Source: Planctomycetota bacterium (GTDB taxonomy: Bacteria > Planctomycetota > Phycisphaerae > Sedimentisphaerales > Anaerobacaceae). From it: 50,418 nucleotides of DNA. The notes under the pieces were generated by a model. That model saw nothing but the letters and a program-made list of their open reading frames with translations, made no database searches and was not told the DNA's origin. The position numbers and the translations under genes were made by a program. Below are positions 27,634 to 36,272 of this stretch, one piece after another. Position 1 is the first letter of the stretch, and each line of letters begins with the position of its first letter. The DNA is taken from contig JACNGQ010000178.1 in assembly GCA_014384025.1 (NCBI GenBank), positions 1 to 50,418 of the forward strand, written 5' to 3'.

Positions 27634-28017
27634 ACACCCTCCCTCGGAGCCAAATTCGATTTTTTATTAACAATCGGGTCCCTGTTGCCCTTTTACTATT
27701 TTCGTACAATTCGGGACCCGCTTTTTATCAACAAAATTACAAGATTGCCCGAAAACGTTAACTTAAGTATCGACAATAGACAAAGGCGTATTAAGCCTTA
27801 TTTTGGTAATTAACCGCCTACTTTTATATTTTGTTATTTCGTTATGGCGATTGTGTGTGATGTGCGGATTGTTACGATTTTAGAACGCGGTTATCGGGTT
27901 TATTATCCCCCTCTGCCCCCCCCAAAAAAACAAATTGAGGGGTGACATATAATTATTTGTACGCAGTCCAATAACGGCAATTACCGCTCGTTCAAATATA
28001 GCCTATAAATACAATCC
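27634..28017. other. gene-free gap with inverted repeats
   Basis: 384 bases upstream of the TPR gene. It holds the 27675-27720 inverted repeat and a second weak stem (CCCCTC at 27908-27913 with GAGGGG at 27937-27942) that encloses a run of eight C followed by seven A. No coding frame is convincing. Confidence 0.6.
27675..27720. repeat. inverted repeat in the TPR gene leader
   Basis: CGGGTCCC at 27675-27682 and GGGACCCG at 27713-27720 are exact reverse complements around a 30-base spacer. Each arm is itself almost a palindrome, so the two could also be twin operator half-sites. The nearer arm lies 42 bases upstream of the TPR start codon. On the plus strand the second arm is followed by CTTTTT. 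Confidence 0.6.
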
Positions 28018-28500
28018 TTAATCGGACTTTGCCATTTGGGCCTGTTTTTCTATCTCGCTCAAATATGCCAATGTGCGCTCGAGTTTGTCACTTAAGTGTT
28101 TTAATTTCAGCATAGTTTTAATCCGCGTTAACAACTCAAGCTTGTTTACGGGTTTACTGAGAAAATCATCAGTGCCCGAATCAATAGCTCGCTCAATGTC
28201 ACCAAATTCGTTAAGTGCGGTCACCATTATGACGGGAATATCACTGGTTTTGGGGTCATTCTTTATTCTCCTGCAAACCTCAAAGCCGCTCATTTTAGGC
28301 ATCATCACATCCAGCAAAATTAAATCCGGAGGCTCTTTAGCTATAATATCCAGGGCTTCGGGCCCATCACATGCCGGTATGCTTTGGCAATCCACATCCT
28401 CAAGATATACCTGCAATAATTCAAGATTCTGCTGATTGTCATCCACAACCAGGACAATAGGCGTTTTGTCCTGCCTTGTGTTGTCTTTTATCTTGTTCAT
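28018..28500 (-). CDS. single-domain response regulator
   Basis: 160 residues. A CheY-like receiver covers about residues 14-130, with the acidic pair Asp20/Asp21, the phosphoacceptor Asp64 in LILLDVMMPKMSG, Thr94 and Lys116 (FLSKPVNK). A coiled-coil tail of about 35 residues (LKHLSDKLERTLAYLSEIEKQ) replaces an output domain, which suggests signalling through protein contacts. No histidine kinase is adjacent; the nearest is at 31567 on the opposite strand. AGGAG lies nine bases before the ATG. It follows the DJ-1 gene by 27 bases on the same strand. Confidence 0.92.
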   Translation of the reverse strand: MNKIKDNTRQDKTPIVLVVDDNQQNLELLQVYLEDVDCQSIPACDGPEALDIIAKEPPDLILLDVMMPKMSGFEVCRRIKNDPKTSDIPVIMVTALNEFGDIERAIDSGTDDFLSKPVNKLELLTRIKTMLKLKHLSDKLERTLAYLSEIEKQAQMAKSD

Positions 28501-28527
28501 ACAATAATGCTCCTATAATCTTATTTA

Positions 28528-29043
28528 TTACTTTCCAAGAGCTGTTAAGATAGCCACACAAAAGGCCGGCAAATCGTCCGGTTTGCGTGATGTAATCAAA
28601 TTTCCATCTACTACACATTCGGCATCCAAATACTCGGCCCCGGCATTTATAATATCATCTTTGATTGCCATAAAACAGGTTGCCTTTTTACCCTTGTAAA
28701 TAGGGGTGCTGCACAACAACCAACCGCCATGACAAATAGCTGCTATAATCTTGCCGGCATTTACCATATCATTCGCAAACCTTATGACGTCGGCGCTTCT
28801 TCGCATAAAATCCGGAGCAAAACCGCCCGGTATTACAATACAATCATAATCGTCGGCATCAGCTCTGGCCGCTGCAACCTCTGAGATACAGGGATAACCT
28901 TCCTTTGAATAATATTGCTTTTTTGCCTCGGCGGCAACAAAATTCACCTCCAGACCGGCTTCTTTGAGGCGATAGTAAGGAAACCAAACCTCAAGAACCT
29001 GATACATTTCGTCAACCATAATAGCTACCTTTTTAGCTGCCAC
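28528..29043 (-). CDS. DJ-1/PfpI family protein
   Basis: 171 residues. The nucleophile elbow AAICHGGWLL places Cys104 next to His105, and Glu18 matches the conserved acidic residue that polarises the cysteine. IVIPGGFAPDFMRR and GNLITSRKPDDLPAF are typical of the PfpI/YhbO branch, whose members act as glyoxalase or deglycase-like stress enzymes or as proteases. It starts at GTG; the AAGGAG ribosome site lies inside the last two codons of the upstream gene, whose stop is 5 bases before this GTG, so translation is probably coupled. Confidence 0.9.
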   Translation of the reverse strand: MAAKKVAIMVDEMYQVLEVWFPYYRLKEAGLEVNFVAAEAKKQYYSKEGYPCISEVAAARADADDYDCIVIPGGFAPDFMRRSADVIRFANDMVNAGKIIAAICHGGWLLCSTPIYKGKKATCFMAIKDDIINAGAEYLDAECVVDGNLITSRKPDDLPAFCVAILTALGK

Positions 29044-29048
29044 TTTTA

Positions 29049-31079
29049 CTACTCCTTTCCAGCAAGCATCGGCTCTTTGAGCCAGGCCAGATTGAAAACA
29101 TAATACTGTTTACTGCTGATAAGATGAATAAGCCCGTTCGGTGTTTGTGTAGCGGCCAGATATCCTCTTGGTTCAGCATGAGTTTCGTCCATTGTAAACG
29201 AGCCCGTATTGCCTCCGCCGTCAACTTTCTTAGCCGGCCCCCCTGCCGTAATGAGGCGTGTGCAGGGCCAGGTTTTGCCATCGTCAAAAGAAAGTGCCGC
29301 GAACATCCCAAAAACACGGCGATGATTGGCGGCAGCATCGGGGATAATCATACCTTTCCTGCGGTCGGTGAAGCTTACAAACAAAATGGGACCCTCCAGC
29401 AATCGCCTGAGAATCAATCGCTGCCCACCGCCGAGAGGTGGAAACTCACTTGCCGAATAAGACCAGGTGCGTCCCATATCCTGTGAAATACTCATCGGCA
29501 TACGGTCATCAATGTTGTTGCCGCGGCCAAAGGCCATTAAACTACCGTCTTTAAGCTGGACTACACCGGCGTGAATGCCGGCTATCCACCCCCCTGTTGA
29601 ATCTGAGACAAAGCCTGGATTTGGTTTTCCGGCGCCGTAGTCAATCCAGGTACTGCCGCCATCACGACTGATATGTACGGCCGTTCCACCATTGCCGCCG
29701 GTTACTGCATCGCAAGGTAAGATTATAAAGCCCTCCCGTGTTTGAAAGACTGATTCAACGGGCATGTGGCGAAGGCCGTGTTCAGGATTGATGATTTGTG
29801 CCTTCGACCAGGTAGCCCCGCTGTCAATCGAGGTTCGCATTATCGTAGCGAGGTTACCCCATGTAGCTGCTGCTGAGAGCCCGTTAAAGTGATAAATTGT
29901 ATCTCGGCCATTAAACCAAAACGCAGGGGCGTGGTCATTACGGTCAGGGGCATCCCAGAATACTGAGGCCGGCTCCCATTCATCGGCTCCATATCTTAAT
30001 CGGCTGGCTAAAATCGTTAGCTCACGGCCGGATTCTTCCAGGCATGAATACCAAATTGCCAGAAGGTCGCCATTGGGACAGTCAACTAATGCAGGGTCAT
30101 GGTTATGCTGGGAATACATAGGACCGTTAGAGTCCGGCGGAATTTTGACATATTCGGTCGGACCTTGAAAGTAAGGTTCATTCGAATCAGGGCCTTCGAG
30201 CAGATCAGCATGAATCCGCCAACTGACATGCTGGCGATTTAATGACGGCACGGGGGCAGGAAGCATCTCTGTATTCGGCATCCGACCAAGAACTACGCGG
30301 AAACCTATCAGCCAGCTTTTATCGTCTGGAAGTGTGCCAAGTCGGTTCGCCGAACGCAGGTATGAAAGCTTTGTACTGTGACTACCGCCACGAGTAACTT
30401 TGAAATCACCGGATTCAAAACCCACAGGGTCTGTTTGAGCATCTTTACGGTAAGGCCCATACCAATCGTAGCACCATTCTTCAACATTTCCGTGCATATC
30501 AAAAATGCCCCAGGGATTCGGAATAGTCTGGCTAACGGTAAGCGGCACCTGCTTGTCACTCAAGCGGCTGCGTGCCGGGTCGGGAAACCAGCTCATTCGA
30601 ACGTTCTTGTGAAACTCATCCGGTAAATCCGGGCCGGTGTGATAGGCTGTAGTCGTACCGGCACGACAGGAATACTCCCACTCGGCTTCAGTCGGCAAAC
30701 GATATGATTTGCCTTCTTTTTTCGAGAGCCATTCACAGAATTTAACTGCTTCGTGCCAGCTAACAAAAACGACTGCTTCATCATCCAGTTTGGATAGACC
30801 CAGCTTTCCACGAAGTTCGCGGTGTTCAGGATCAAACTGCTCATACTGAGTATTGGTAATTTCTGTTACAGCCATCCAAAAAGGTCTGGCGATAGTAACT
30901 CTGTGAACGGGTCTTTCGTCCCAGTCTCCACCGTCTTTTTGCCCCATCATAAAAGAGCCGGATTCTATGCGGACAAATTTCATACCAACTGAATTTACTA
31001 ATGTGTCCGCCGCTTTTGAGCCGTGGAACCACCCTGTCAAAAAGAGCAAAAATATTGCCGGCGATACTCTTTTCATCAT
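29049..31079 (-). CDS. secreted SUMF1-like domain fused to a sialidase-like propeller
   Basis: 676 residues from the ATG at 31079, which has AAGG seven bases upstream; a TTG five codons earlier is less likely. A signal peptide ends near SKAAD. Residues about 25-255 are a formylglycine-generating-enzyme fold (FMMGQKDGGDWDERPVHRV, RLPTEAEWEYSCRAGT, RGGSHSTKLSYLRSANR). The catalytic cysteines are absent: the RGGS region carries Ser and Leu where active enzymes have Cys, so the domain is probably structural or ligand-binding. The C-terminal part has four Asp-box motifs (SIDSGATW, SRDGGSTW, SQDMGRTW, SFDDGKTW), as in six-bladed sialidase propellers. It is likely an exported glycan-binding or glycan-cleaving protein. 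Confidence 0.87.
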   Translation of the reverse strand: MMKRVSPAIFLLFLTGWFHGSKAADTLVNSVGMKFVRIESGSFMMGQKDGGDWDERPVHRVTIARPFWMAVTEITNTQYEQFDPEHRELRGKLGLSKLDDEAVVFVSWHEAVKFCEWLSKKEGKSYRLPTEAEWEYSCRAGTTTAYHTGPDLPDEFHKNVRMSWFPDPARSRLSDKQVPLTVSQTIPNPWGIFDMHGNVEEWCYDWYGPYRKDAQTDPVGFESGDFKVTRGGSHSTKLSYLRSANRLGTLPDDKSWLIGFRVVLGRMPNTEMLPAPVPSLNRQHVSWRIHADLLEGPDSNEPYFQGPTEYVKIPPDSNGPMYSQHNHDPALVDCPNGDLLAIWYSCLEESGRELTILASRLRYGADEWEPASVFWDAPDRNDHAPAFWFNGRDTIYHFNGLSAAATWGNLATIMRTSIDSGATWSKAQIINPEHGLRHMPVESVFQTREGFIILPCDAVTGGNGGTAVHISRDGGSTWIDYGAGKPNPGFVSDSTGGWIAGIHAGVVQLKDGSLMAFGRGNNIDDRMPMSISQDMGRTWSYSASEFPPLGGGQRLILRRLLEGPILFVSFTDRRKGMIIPDAAANHRRVFGMFAALSFDDGKTWPCTRLITAGGPAKKVDGGGNTGSFTMDETHAEPRGYLAATQTPNGLIHLISSKQYYVFNLAWLKEPMLAGKE

Positions 31080-31090
31080 TACACTGCCTT

Positions 31091-31357
31091 TCAAAAAATT
31101 TGATTGTTGTAACTCTCGATAAATTGGCGGACTTCCGGCTTGATATATATCTGTTCAATGTCCACCACCTTCGGCACTGCCTGGGCACACATCGCTGCCA
31201 CTACCGTGGCTGGAGCCTGAGTATCCACGAAGAAAATCTGTCGGCCCTTCATAGAACAAAGCCCCCCGCCGCTTCCGCCGAGCGGTTCGTCGCGAATTAC
31301 AACGCTGTTTGCTTCCAACAACGCTAAAAGCTCTTCTAAAATCCTTTGTTCGTTCAT
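31091..31357 (-). CDS. 88-residue protein of unknown function
   Basis: A compact alpha/beta protein without signal or membrane segments. A helix (EQRILEELLALLEAN) is followed by a glycine loop PLGGSGGGLCSMKGR with one cysteine, then a strand IFFVDTQAP and a C-terminal part IYIKPEVRQFIES. The pattern of a glycine-rich loop followed by a hydrophobic strand resembles a conserved small protein seen beside other genes in Planctomycetota, but I cannot name the family. It ends 11 bases before the SUMF1-sialidase gene and is likely in the same transcript. Confidence 0.7.
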   Translation of the reverse strand: MNEQRILEELLALLEANSVVIRDEPLGGSGGGLCSMKGRQIFFVDTQAPATVVAAMCAQAVPKVVDIEQIYIKPEVRQFIESYNNQIF

Positions 31358-31566
31358 TTTCTCGTATTATGTATTTCGCACTGCTTATATCGTTGTTCAA
31401 GAAAAAACATGTTAAAAGTCGATATAAATACTTGTAAGCCATAAATTTTCCGGTAAATAATAACCGGCGACAGAGGGCACGCCCGAATAAGCTTTAGGGT
31501 GAAGCCCTGAGTTTTGTTAATTACACAAAGCTCATTAACGAGCAATTTTATAGCAGGAGCAGACAA

Positions 31567-32346
31567 TTGGCAAGTATTACAGGAAAACGCCTTTCTTTGC
31601 ATAAATATGTGGAAGAACAAAAACAGGAAAATGACGCTCTAAAATACCAGCTTGCACAGATCCAGCACCTTGCTAATACCGGAACCATCAGCTTTATGAT
31701 AGCCCACGAAATTAACAATCTGCTCACACCATTGAGGAATTATGCGGCTGTTGCTCTGGAGAATCCTGACGATAAGAGTTTTGTCGAAAAAGCACTTCAG
31801 AAGACGGTCAGAAATTGTGAACGTGCCTCTAACATTATGGAAAGCATGCTCGCAATGGCAAACGGGCAGACACAGGAAAAGAAAAATGCCCGGCTGCTTG
31901 CATTGGTTGAAGAAATTTTTACCTGTCTTTGCCGTGATTTTGCGAAAGACGGGATAACCGTAGAAATCAGCATTCCAGAAGAGTTGACCATTTGGTGTGT
32001 GCCGGTCCAGATTCAGCAGGTTATAATGAATTTAGTTCTCAATGCCCGCGACGCAATGCTGCCGCGCGGTGGTATTTTATGTATTAAAGCAAGTGAGAAT
32101 AGCGATGCCATCAAGATAGAAGTCAGCGACACAGGCGAGGGGATTGAACCGGCTAACTTAAAAAATATTTTTGACTCGTTCTTTACGACAAAAACAAACA
32201 AGAACACCCCATCCGGGTATTCGGGAGCCGGCCTTGGTCTGGCTTTTTGCAAAAAGATAATTGCCGAACACGAAGGCTTGATTTCAGTCGAATCCAAATC
32301 TACCAATGGAAGCAAATTCAAGATAACCCTCCCAAAACTCCGGTAA
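31567..32346 (+). CDS. soluble sensor histidine kinase
   Basis: 259 residues. It begins with TTG, supported by AGGAG seven bases upstream. The dimerisation helix carries the phosphoacceptor His47 in IAHEINNLLTP, and the ATPase domain has all boxes: N (NLVLNARDAM), G1 (DTGEGIE), F (FDSFFTTK) and G2 (GAGLGLAFCKKII). There is no sensor domain or membrane segment; the first 35 residues form a coiled coil, so input must come from a partner. It precedes the CNNM pair by 11 bases and may be in one operon. Its response regulator is not adjacent on this strand. Confidence 0.92.
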   Translation: MASITGKRLSLHKYVEEQKQENDALKYQLAQIQHLANTGTISFMIAHEINNLLTPLRNYAAVALENPDDKSFVEKALQKTVRNCERASNIMESMLAMANGQTQEKKNARLLALVEEIFTCLCRDFAKDGITVEISIPEELTIWCVPVQIQQVIMNLVLNARDAMLPRGGILCIKASENSDAIKIEVSDTGEGIEPANLKNIFDSFFTTKTNKNTPSGYSGAGLGLAFCKKIIAEHEGLISVESKSTNGSKFKITLPKLR

Positions 32347-32357
32347 GGCAATAGCTG

Positions 32358-33614
32358 ATGGCATTACAGTTTTACCAAATTGTTTTAATGTTATTTCTAC
32401 TTGCCTGTTCAGCTTTTTTTTCAGGAGCTGAGACCGCCTTTTTTAACCTGTCACACCGACAGATTAAAGTTTTTCGGAAATCCAAACATAAGGTCCAGAA
32501 TCTCGTTGCAAGTCTCTTGAACAAACCAGGGCATTTGCTTGACAGCTTTTTGTTTGGAAATATGACTGTCAACGTTCTGTTTTATGCCGTCTCCAGCATT
32601 TTAATAATGCGGGTCAAGGAACAGGGAAGCCTGGTCCTGGCAGTTATCATCGCCTTAACGAGTTTTGCCGCTCTCGTGCTGATAGGGGAGATACTGCCGA
32701 AATCTATAGCCTATGCAAATTCAAAGTCTGTGAGCCTGGCTGCCGCCCTACCGGCTTTTTTGTGCCTTAAAATCTTTACGCCACTTGAGTTCATGTTCAA
32801 ATTTATCATATTAGAGCCGACTCTTCGGTTGTTTCTGGGGCCGATTAGAAGCCCTAAGCCAATAACGGTCAGTGAATTTAAATCATTGATTGGTACAACG
32901 AGAAAGCAGGGATTGATCAGCGACGATGAAAACAAACTCTTAACAGAAGTTATCGAATTAGGCTTTCTGAAGGTCCGTCACGTTATGCGGCCTCGGGTGG
33001 ATATGTTAGCCTCCGACGTTACGGATTCACCACAGAAAGCCCACAAGAAGATGCAGGAAAATAACTTAACAAAGCTGCCGATTTACGCAGGAACGATAGA
33101 CAATATTGTTGGAGTTGTACACCTCAGACAACTTCTGCTTAAAGCCGGCACATCATTAGACAAAATTGTTCAACAGATCCATTTTGTGCCGGAGCAAAAG
33201 ACGGTCGAATCTCTTTTGGAATTTTTTCGGAGAAGTCGAACCGATATGGCTGTAGTTGTGGACGAATACGGCGGGATTGCCGGTTCTGTTCGGCTTGAGG
33301 ATATTGCCGAAGAATTGTTTGGTCAGATGGAACCTGCAGGCCACATAGAACCAATTAAACAGACAGGGCCTTTTGAATATCGTCTTGCCGGTAATCTGGC
33401 CATTCACGATTGGGCTGAGGTATTCGACATTGATTTGGCCGAGACGCGTCTTGCGACAGTCGGCGGTTTGGTCACCGCCCTTCTCGGAAAAATACCGAAA
33501 AGCGGTGACGTGACATATTTGAAGAATTTGAAGTTTACAATCGAAAGAATGCAAAAGCATCGTATTGAAACCTTAATATTAACTCTTGAGCCATTCAAAA
33601 CAGATGATCAATAG
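32358..33614 (+). CDS. CNNM/CorC-type transporter protein (DUF21, CBS pair, CorC_HlyC)
   Basis: 418 residues. The DUF21/CNNM membrane domain (about 1-165) has four hydrophobic segments and the conserved FSGAETAFFN. It is followed by a CBS pair (about 205-325, MRPRVDML and DEYGGIAG) and a C-terminal CorC_HlyC domain. These proteins are involved in magnesium or related divalent-cation export, regulated by nucleotide binding at the CBS domains. AAGG lies nine bases before the ATG. Its end overlaps the start of a second, shorter homologue by 11 bases. Confidence 0.92.
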   Translation: MALQFYQIVLMLFLLACSAFFSGAETAFFNLSHRQIKVFRKSKHKVQNLVASLLNKPGHLLDSFLFGNMTVNVLFYAVSSILIMRVKEQGSLVLAVIIALTSFAALVLIGEILPKSIAYANSKSVSLAAALPAFLCLKIFTPLEFMFKFIILEPTLRLFLGPIRSPKPITVSEFKSLIGTTRKQGLISDDENKLLTEVIELGFLKVRHVMRPRVDMLASDVTDSPQKAHKKMQENNLTKLPIYAGTIDNIVGVVHLRQLLLKAGTSLDKIVQQIHFVPEQKTVESLLEFFRRSRTDMAVVVDEYGGIAGSVRLEDIAEELFGQMEPAGHIEPIKQTGPFEYRLAGNLAIHDWAEVFDIDLAETRLATVGGLVTALLGKIPKSGDVTYLKNLKFTIERMQKHRIETLILTLEPFKTDDQ

Positions 33615-34629
33615 TATATCATTAATAATCGCAATTGCTTTCTTCATTATTCTTGCAGGCTTATTCGCCGGTTCTGAAACAGGTATGTATCGACTTAGTC
33701 GGCTTCGCTTACGACTGGGTATTGAAAAAAAGAAATTATCTTTCGTCATACTCGGCAGATGTCTGCACGACAGCAACGGCCTGCTTCTATCTATGCTGAT
33801 AGGTACAAATCTTGCACATTATCTTGCTACGAGCTTCATAACTTATATATTTTTCACGTATGTATTTCTAAGAAAGGCAGGCGCCGAACATAATGCTGAA
33901 TTATTTGCTACCCTTTTTACCGCACCGACACTGTTTATTTTTTCAGAACTAATTCCCAAAAATATTTTCTTTTACCGCTCAGATGTGCTTATGCCGTATC
34001 TGTCGCCGTTTTTATACACTTTCCATAAAGCCTTAAGCTGGTGTGGTATCATACCTCTACTCAAATTCATTTCAAGCCTGTTGATGAGATTATCAGGCAT
34101 GGCTTCTTCTTCCAAAACTGCAATAACATCGACACAAAGACATCAAGTCCAGGCAATCCTACAGGATACGCACGAAGAAGGCATTTTCAGCTCAGTTCAG
34201 ACCGAAATCATAAACCGTCTTGTCAGCATATCACACATTACTATAAGGTCAGTAATGATTGTTATTAACAATGTCCAAACAGTTGATATAAATTCTGACA
34301 ATACGGCACTATTGAACAAATTAAAAAAATATGCGTTTTCCCGCCTGCCGGTCATAGAGAGCCCATCTGGAAATATCATCGGCTTTGTAAATATCTATGA
34401 AACCTTAAGCTCTTCAGAACAGTTCACCAATCTGCATAATTTCATAAAACCAATCCTAAAACTTAATGCGAATACTACTGTTACAGATGCGATAAATATT
34501 ATGCAGAAAGAAAATCAGAAAATCGTCCTGGTCATGAAAATCAGCCGTACAGGCCAAGAGAAGCCTATTGGTATTGTAACAATGAAGGATTTAGTTGAAG
34601 AGCTGCTCGGCGAGCTGGCTGAATGGTAA
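33604..34629 (+). CDS. CNNM-type protein lacking the CorC_HlyC domain
   Basis: 341 residues from the ATG at 33604, which overlaps the upstream gene by 11 bases; an in-frame TTG at 33586 would give a longer start but removes the natural hydrophobic N-terminus. It has the DUF21 membrane domain with FAGSETGMYRLSR and a CBS pair that ends with TMKDLVEELLGELAEW, but no CorC_HlyC domain follows. The overlap means that the two products are probably made in fixed ratio and may form a heterodimer, as CNNM domains dimerise. Confidence 0.9.
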   Translation: MINSISLIIAIAFFIILAGLFAGSETGMYRLSRLRLRLGIEKKKLSFVILGRCLHDSNGLLLSMLIGTNLAHYLATSFITYIFFTYVFLRKAGAEHNAELFATLFTAPTLFIFSELIPKNIFFYRSDVLMPYLSPFLYTFHKALSWCGIIPLLKFISSLLMRLSGMASSSKTAITSTQRHQVQAILQDTHEEGIFSSVQTEIINRLVSISHITIRSVMIVINNVQTVDINSDNTALLNKLKKYAFSRLPVIESPSGNIIGFVNIYETLSSSEQFTNLHNFIKPILKLNANTTVTDAINIMQKENQKIVLVMKISRTGQEKPIGIVTMKDLVEELLGELAEW

Positions 34630-34677
34630 AATAATTTATTAATTTTCAATGTTCGTTTTCTTGTATACTTTAATCTG

Positions 34678-36228
34678 ATGATGTCTGTAAAAATATTCAA
34701 TACCTTAGTTATCTTAATACTCATTGTCCTATCCGTTGCAATCTTAGCCAATAGTATGTCAAAACCGCTTAGCCGTGATGAACAGATGTACTGCACCGGC
34801 AGTGCCCTATTGGCGCAGGGCAAGATGATTTACAAAGATTTTTCATATGCTGCCCAACTGCCCTACCACCCGTTACTATTCGCAGCTTTGTTGCGAATAT
34901 TTAACACAACGCACTATTTACTCATCGGCAGAATGCTCTCTGCTTTTTTTGATATTCTCGTGGTAGTGTGTATCGTCGGAATATATCGGTGTATTTTCAA
35001 GTCCTTTGCAATTACCGGAATGCTCTTGGGGCTGGCAGCGGCGGTTCTGTATGTATTCAATCCTCTGGTCGATTATGCCAACGGTTATGCCTGGAATCAT
35101 GATGCTGTAATCTTCTGTGTTGTGTTGGCTTTCTGGTTGTTCGTGTCCACCGATTTTACGCAAAAATCAAAATATTGGCGAATTGCCGCTATCGGCGCAC
35201 TGCTTACATTTGCAACCTGTATGCGTATAACTACGGCTTTGGTGGAGCTGTTATTTTTCGCGATAATTCTGAGCCAGCCGGCAGAAACAATAAAACAAAG
35301 ATTCAAGACCGCCCTGCCATTCTTAATTGCCGTTGCTGTTGTTTCGGCTTGGCCTGTTTGGGTGATAGCTCAAGCTCCACGGGCATTCTTTCTGAACCTC
35401 GTCAAAATACCTATGCTCTATGGCGAATGGCTGCATCAAATAGGAATGGTTTTCAACAAATTCGAGCTGACATTGGCCTGCCTTACACAGCCGGGATATT
35501 TTGCACTTGTTGTATTAGCAATATACCTATCGTTGATGATTGTGTGCCTTCGCCGCAGATTAAAGATAACGAACGGCAGGAACTTATTACTGGCCGTTCT
35601 GCTGCCGTTAACATTCCTAATAATCGCCCTGATTCCCCCGACAATGTGGAGGCAGTACCTTGCTATGCCGGTGCCCTTCCTGGTAACAGGCTTTGCTTTG
35701 CCTCTGCTGTATTTGCGCAAACTTGCCGGTAAAAGCGGTGCTAACATGCACTTCAAAATAGCTGCTGATTTAGTAGGTCTGTGTGTATTTGTGGCAGTCA
35801 CTTTTTATCCGTTTGTACTGTACAGAATTCCGATAGTTCTGGCACCTGAAAGATGGGAGCCAGTAGAAATACATAAGATTTCAGAAGATATCGCCAAAAA
35901 ACTCAAAACTCAAAACTCAAAACTCATACTTACCTTAGCCCCCCTGCTTGCTCTTGAGGGCGGCTGTGATATCTATACGGAGCTTTCCTGTGGTGCGATT
36001 ATCTATAGAGTTGCCGATTCTATGTCAGCTTCGCAGCGCAGTATTACCCACACTGCAGGTCTAAAAACACTTGGAGAATTGCTGGAAAAAACTCCGCCTT
36101 CAGCGGTGATACTTAACGTTGAACGCGGCAAATTAGCATTGCTTGAAGCCCCCCTTCGAGCGGTCGTCAAGCCTGACTGGGAAAGAGAAACCTATAACAA
36201 TGGCTTTGTAGCTTATTTCAAGCCATGA
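34678..36228 (+). CDS. polytopic GT-C-like membrane glycosyltransferase
   Basis: 516 residues with about ten membrane segments. An early extracytoplasmic loop has SRDEQMYCTGSALLAQG, where the DE pair matches the catalytic acidic motif of GT-C enzymes (PMT, ArnT family) that transfer sugars from polyprenyl-phosphate carriers. KDFSYAAQLPYHPLL follows as expected. The soluble C-terminus (about 400-516) includes the KLKTQNSKL segment encoded by the AAAACTC repeat. The acceptor is unknown. It may belong to the operon with the CNNM pair 48 bases upstream. Confidence 0.8.
   Translation: MMSVKIFNTLVILILIVLSVAILANSMSKPLSRDEQMYCTGSALLAQGKMIYKDFSYAAQLPYHPLLFAALLRIFNTTHYLLIGRMLSAFFDILVVVCIVGIYRCIFKSFAITGMLLGLAAAVLYVFNPLVDYANGYAWNHDAVIFCVVLAFWLFVSTDFTQKSKYWRIAAIGALLTFATCMRITTALVELLFFAIILSQPAETIKQRFKTALPFLIAVAVVSAWPVWVIAQAPRAFFLNLVKIPMLYGEWLHQIGMVFNKFELTLACLTQPGYFALVVLAIYLSLMIVCLRRRLKITNGRNLLLAVLLPLTFLIIALIPPTMWRQYLAMPVPFLVTGFALPLLYLRKLAGKSGANMHFKIAADLVGLCVFVAVTFYPFVLYRIPIVLAPERWEPVEIHKISEDIAKKLKTQNSKLILTLAPLLALEGGCDIYTELSCGAIIYRVADSMSASQRSITHTAGLKTLGELLEKTPPSAVILNVERGKLALLEAPLRAVVKPDWERETYNNGFVAYFKP
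35898..35925. repeat. perfect 7-bp tandem repeat inside a coding sequence
   Basis: Four exact copies of AAAACTC in a row, at about codons 407-416 of the membrane glycosyltransferase gene. Seven is not a multiple of three, so each unit gained or lost would shift the frame of the last 100 or so codons. Confidence 0.95.
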
Positions 36229-36272
36229 TACAAACACAATAATGCCGATTCATAGCAAGGTGAGAATGTACC

